DNA of 64,000 bases, taken from Effrenium voratum (taxonomy: Eukaryota; Sar; Dinophyceae; Suessiales; Symbiodiniaceae). The position numbers and the translations under genes were made by a program. The notes below the pieces were generated by a model that did no database searches, was not told the origin of the DNA, and saw nothing but the letters and a program-made list of their open reading frames with translations. Position 1 is the stretch's first letter; every line of letters starts with the position of its first letter. Shown one piece after another: positions 60,799-64,000 of the stretch. The stretch spans positions 1 to 64,000 of the forward strand of contig CAUJNA010001482.1 in NCBI GenBank assembly GCA_963377175.1. The letters run 5' to 3'.

Positions 60799-61129
60799 AT
60801 GTCTGAAGTTGAAAATGATATTATTGTTGAACTATCAAAGAAGATAATGACAGTTAGTAAAAATGTTAAACTGTTGTACGAGATGATAAAAACTATTGAC
60901 CAGAAACTTGATGCAAAGGCAAACGAACCAAAAAATAACAATGAAGAGAAGGAAAAGATTGACAAAATCTTTGAAAAGAAAGGGATAGGCAGACCCAGCG
61001 GTGATTATGACACGAAGCGTAAAAAAATATTGTGATATGTTAAATAAGGGACAAATCAAAAGTCCAAAAGAACAAACATTAGAATACTATAAGATTATTA
61101 AGGAAGATGATAAATATGTATATTTCTAA
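60799..61129 (+). pseudogene. Coiled-coil viral protein with frameshift in an A7 tract
   Basis: The first frame (60799-61035) has a coiled coil (VELSKKIMTVSKNVKLLYEM) and GIGRPSGDYDTKRKK, then stops. In the next frame MLNKGQIKSPKEQTLEYYKI runs to a stop at 61127-61129. One A fewer in the AAAAAAA at 61021-61027 would join them. The GRPSGDYD...LNKGQI arrangement reads as one domain, possibly DNA-binding. Either a frameshift mutation or a homopolymer error. Confidence 0.5.
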
Positions 61130-61159
61130 AACATTATCTAAATCATTCTAATAAACAAT

Positions 61160-61294
61160 ATGAATTTATTAGAATTATTTAGTGGAACTGGAAGTGTAGG
61201 AACCATAGCAAAGTCACTCGGTTATAATGTCATCTCATTAGACTTGAAAAATGCTGATATTAATTGTGATATTTTGACGAGTTTGGTGGATTAA
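61160..61294 (+). pseudogene. Truncated C5 DNA methyltransferase at the right virus edge
   Basis: 44 codons: MNLLELFSGTGSVGTIAKSL is motif I (AdoMet loop) of a DNA methyltransferase, followed by NVISLDLKNADINCDIL as in motifs II-III. After DIL the sequence loses similarity and stops at 61292. Catalytic and target-recognition parts are missing. The break at about 61275 probably marks a deletion or the virus-host junction. Confidence 0.65.
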
Positions 61295-61889
61295 GGAATT
61301 TGAGTTGGGGTTGGAGTTCAAACTTGAAATTTCTAGGTTCCTCCAACGACAACACAGTAAAATTTATGAAATTTAAAATTTTGAAAATGGTGAATTTTAA
61401 GGGGATAATCCATAGTTCATAAAATAAATAAAACACCAAAAATATATAGATATATCCAGAAACTCTTGCCAATCGCCAAACAGGGCAACAAAAAATTGGC
61501 GAGAGTTTCCCCCTTATATAATATATAAATATAAGAAAAAACCCTCCCAACTCCTCCCGTCCATACCTAGTAGAGGAAAGCCTTGTAGGCGAAGATGACG
61601 AAGAAGATACCTGCGGGCACAACGATACGGGAACTTCCAAAATGGGGGAAGGGTAAAAACAAAACAAGGGGCGCGACAAAAACGACCCACCCAGCGACTA
61701 AACCAACCCAATCTGCTTCAAATCCTTCAATCTCACACCTCTACCTCTCTCACATCAACCTTTCAACCTCTCGCTCAAACCCCTTCTCAAAATGAGCCTT
61801 TTTCATCTCACAGGACAACGGATTAAGCGGGTTTAAAGTGCCACCACCGCCACTCAATAAGCCTATTCGGAGCCCTAAATGAGCGCATT
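61295..61889. other. Transition from virus to host DNA
   Basis: AT-rich to about 61560, then GC-balanced. Contains a hairpin with a 15-bp stem, GAAACTCTTGCCAAT (61459-61473) with ATTGGCGAGAGTTTC (61495-61509), one wobble. It is followed by CCCTTATATAATATATAAAT. No convincing gene. The hairpin might belong to the viral terminus. Confidence 0.45.
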
Positions 61890-61977
61890 GAGCAGTCTAA
61901 ATGGCTGTATTGAGCAGTCTAAATGGCTGTATTGAGCAGTCTAAATGGCTGTATTGAGCAGTCTAAATGGCTGTATT
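61890..61977. repeat. 22-bp tandem repeat, four copies
   Basis: GAGCAGTCTAAATGGCTGTA + TT repeated at 61890, 61912, 61934 and 61956, followed by a partial GAGCG. A reduced version (AATGAGCGCATT) precedes it. Lies just downstream (3') of the UBL gene. Confidence 0.9.
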
Positions 61978-62019
61978 GAGCGGTTGTGGGTTCTGCACCG
62001 TCGCATTTGGGAGAGTGGC

Positions 62020-64000
62020 TCATCCCATATTGATGTCGCCACTGGATTTCGCCTCACGGACTGCCACCTTTTTGGTGTGAATGCTTCCGAAAAGGAGCTT
62101 CAATTTGCCAAGGTCATAGTTGCCATTGTTCTGCTCAATGGCGCGGTTGAAAGCCCACTGAAACACCACTGAGGCACTTTCAATGGTAGAGGTCAAGCCG
62201 GAACATATGGACTTTACCTCCCTCAACCTCTCGGCAAAGACTTTTTCCCCAACCTCCTTCATCTTGGTGTCTGTCGATGAGCCACCCCCAAGGACTGCCA
62301 CAATCTCGCTCAACTGGTTCTCATCCAAGCGTTTGCCAAAGGTCTCTAAAGCCAATGTGGCATTTGCATCTGCCATCTCATACAACTCCTTGAACTTCTC
62401 CTCCAACTGAAGCACCTGAGGGAAGACCCCAGCAGTGGATGTAGAAGAAGCACGGATGGACACAATCTTGTCCTTCAGGTTCTTGGACTTCAGCGCCACC
62501 TTTTGGAGGTCTCTGTGTGAACCTCCACCCATCATCTTGAGTTTGATGAGCATTTCGGAAGGGCACTCTGAAACCAATGAGGCTTCAGACAGCTTCTCGC
62601 CATTGATGGGGTTGAACAGGCCAAAGGTGCCAGTCTCAATGTTCGTGATGTCGTTAATCTCGTCCATCACCTGCTTCACAGTGGCCGTGGGCAAGAAGAA
62701 CAGTTTGATACGCATATTCTTGTCCTTGGTGTTTGGGTAAATTACCACTTCCACCGCCTCGTCACGGTTGATGGGCTCAATATAGCCGGTGCCATCTCCA
62801 ACATCAAAGTTGTAGTCAGCAAGGAAGGTGAAGTCATCACCTTCGCCCCACACCTCCTCAAAGTCCTCCTCATCAGAACTGCTGTTCTCATCATTGACTG
62901 GCTCTCCCACAGCAATGCGGTAGACGCGGTCATTCTTGTCATAGACATTCACCGCGATAAGGTCGTTCCCCACAGCAAAGTCTTTGACAAGGCCGTTCTG
63001 GTCTTCACCAGAGACCACAGCGTTGAGGAGATGACCGTTCAAGAAGTAAAGGAAGCGCCGGTCGTGTTCTTGGTAGAGGTTAAACTGTCTCAAACCAGCC
63101 AACACAGTGCCAATCAACTGAAAGACCGTTGTGGTAGGCGTGACATTCACGCTGTAGGGGCTGTTTGCAGGTGTTGGTGTCCTCACCCCATCTTCATTGA
63201 CAATGAACTCCACAAACGCCACCTTCAAGTGAAAGTCGTGCTCCACCGTGGGATTGAAGACTGCCACTTCAAGCACTGAGCCCTCACGGATGCCGTAGGC
63301 AAAGAGGCGCCTGTTGGTCTGAAGCCTTTCCGTCCCAAACACCAAAACAACATCCTTGTTGATGTGCTCGGAGAGGTCTTCCTCCTTGAACTTCTTGACG
63401 GTCTTTTTCAAGGAAGTTTGCACATCAATCTCCCTGCCAGAAATGAACCTGACGCGAAGCCCGACACTGACAGAACGGCTTTCATCCACCAATGCTTTCA
63501 CACGGGCTTTGTGCTCGTTCTTCATTCTCAAAAACTCTGCCTCTGCCCTCTCAATCTCACCCAAGATGGACTGGTAGCGGGGGTTATCGGATGATGAAGC
63601 AGGGACATCAAGCACAGAAAAGTCCTTTCCCACGAGAGCATCATCGTTGATAGAAGGCTTTTCCTCGACCTCTTTCTGACAAGTCAAACAGACAAAGTCA
63701 GGGGTGATGGCGAGCCCGTCGATGTCAATGCCCCCCTGTGTCTTGGCAGTTGCTTGCTGTTCTTTGATGTGGTTGGCAACCTTCAAGGCGTCAATCGTTG
63801 GAGAACTCGCAAAAAGACGGACATCACCAGCGCAGGAAAAATCGCCAACCATTTGGCCAACATCAGGCGTGTCAAAGTTCCCGGGTTGACCGTGCTGAAG
63901 CTTGAAGCTGGTGTGTGAAATCCCTGTCCCCTGCTCCACTAACTGCTTGACATCAAGGATACAATCCTTGGGGTCCATCCTCAACTTGAAGTTGAAGATG
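62020..64000 (-). CDS. Multi-ubiquitin-like-domain protein (5' end beyond the window)
   Basis: Over 654 aa, open to the window edge with no intron seen. UBL-like modules: one at the edge (FKLRMDPKDCILDVKQLVEQ); one at about 172-245 (VGLRVRFISGREIDVQTSLK, then REGSVLEVAVF); a longer one at about 252-355; one at about 415-490 (MRIKLFFLPTATVKQVMDEI) ending LKMMGGG, like ubiquitin's LRLRGG. CLTC and an acidic run (SSSDEEDFEEVWGEGDDF) separate modules. The last ~160 residues are helical (EKFKELYEMADANATLALET). The role may be a poly-UBL precursor or scaffold. No catalytic domain seen. Stop TGA at 62020-62022. The codon use is host-like. Host gene or mobile-element ORF are both possible. Confidence 0.6.
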   Translation of the reverse strand, partial: IFNFKLRMDPKDCILDVKQLVEQGTGISHTSFKLQHGQPGNFDTPDVGQMVGDFSCAGDVRLFASSPTIDALKVANHIKEQQATAKTQGGIDIDGLAITPDFVCLTCQKEVEEKPSINDDALVGKDFSVLDVPASSSDNPRYQSILGEIERAEAEFLRMKNEHKARVKALVDESRSVSVGLRVRFISGREIDVQTSLKKTVKKFKEEDLSEHINKDVVLVFGTERLQTNRRLFAYGIREGSVLEVAVFNPTVEHDFHLKVAFVEFIVNEDGVRTPTPANSPYSVNVTPTTTVFQLIGTVLAGLRQFNLYQEHDRRFLYFLNGHLLNAVVSGEDQNGLVKDFAVGNDLIAVNVYDKNDRVYRIAVGEPVNDENSSSDEEDFEEVWGEGDDFTFLADYNFDVGDGTGYIEPINRDEAVEVVIYPNTKDKNMRIKLFFLPTATVKQVMDEINDITNIETGTFGLFNPINGEKLSEASLVSECPSEMLIKLKMMGGGSHRDLQKVALKSKNLKDKIVSIRASSTSTAGVFPQVLQLEEKFKELYEMADANATLALETFGKRLDENQLSEIVAVLGGGSSTDTKMKEVGEKVFAERLREVKSICSGLTSTIESASVVFQWAFNRAIEQNNGNYDLGKLKLLFGSIHTKKVAVREAKSSGDINMG

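Larger units (their letters stand above)
41155..61294. mobile_element. Integrated polinton-like virus (PLV), about 20 kb
   Basis: An AT-rich, intronless, densely coding block set in GC-balanced host DNA. Hallmark genes are rve integrase (43528-44445, -), PolB-SF1 helicase fusion (44493-48596, -), penton (51840-52694, -), double-jelly-roll MCP (53674-55056, +), fibre with S74 tail (55121-57896, +) and packaging ATPase (59155-59909, -). Integrase + protein-primed-type PolB + DJR capsid + A32-like ATPase defines polintons/PLVs. No maturation protease, terminal inverted repeat or target-site duplication could be identified. The left edge has a 107-bp direct repeat and the right edge cuts a methyltransferase gene. 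Nonsense and frameshift changes in several genes point to an endogenous copy. Borders are uncertain by a few hundred bases on the right. Confidence 0.9.

Noticed and set aside
41155..61520. Terminal inverted repeats and target-site duplication of the PLV
   Set aside because: The reverse complement of the left end (for example ATTATGTGAATTGGTCGG) was not found on the right. Only weak AT-rich resemblance remains.

Overview
The window looks like nuclear DNA of a dinoflagellate, probably Symbiodiniaceae-like. The evidence is GC-rich DNA crowded with decayed retroelements, two of them carrying cytosine-methyltransferase-like domains, plus widely spaced host exons with GT-AG and apparently GA-AG introns. 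This host assignment is inference. I see no rRNA, tRNA or CRISPR array.

Layout. (1) 1-11.9 kb, + strand: debris of a LINE-like element (CCHC finger and RNase H) that runs on into a polymerase-like palm, unknown ORFs and an SF1 helicase. A second 4.2 kb LINE (C5 methyltransferase + RT + RNase H) is nested in it, flanked by a 16-bp target-site duplication. (2) 11.9-13.0 kb: a 348-bp foldback repeat and, on the - strand, a small GC-rich relic of a polinton-like virus (PLV), including the C-terminus of a penton/minor capsid protein. (3) 13.0-17.3 kb: another decayed retroelement with gag (CCCH finger), methyltransferase-like domain, RT and RNase H. It is followed by a 162-bp direct repeat and a membrane-anchored ORF. 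(4) 19-41 kb: host DNA with microsatellites, AT-rich patches, intron repeats and pieces of several multi-exon genes. The clearest is a secreted FkbM-type methyltransferase.

(5) 41.16-61.29 kb: the centrepiece, an AT-rich, intronless, roughly 20 kb block with about 23 genes. It encodes an rve integrase, a 1367-aa PolB-SF1 helicase fusion, a packaging ATPase, a double-jelly-roll major capsid protein, a penton protein, a fibre with an S74 chaperone tail, a lipase-like hydrolase, a putative N-myristoylated protein, zinc-finger proteins and three paralogous Cys2-LP-Cys2 proteins. It is an integrated PLV. Most transcription units end in a strong hairpin and four share an upstream motif. The gene set covers integration (integrase), replication (PolB-helicase), packaging (ATPase), virion structure (MCP, penton, fibre) and perhaps membrane passage (lipase, myristoylated protein). 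Two nonsense codons in the MCP gene and several one-base frameshifts suggest an endogenous copy starting to decay, although some homopolymer shifts could be assembly errors. No maturation protease or terminal inverted repeat was recognised, and a methyltransferase gene is cut off at the right edge.

(6) 61.3-64 kb: AT-rich transition, a 22-bp tandem repeat, and the 3' part of a large - strand gene for a protein with several ubiquitin-like modules.
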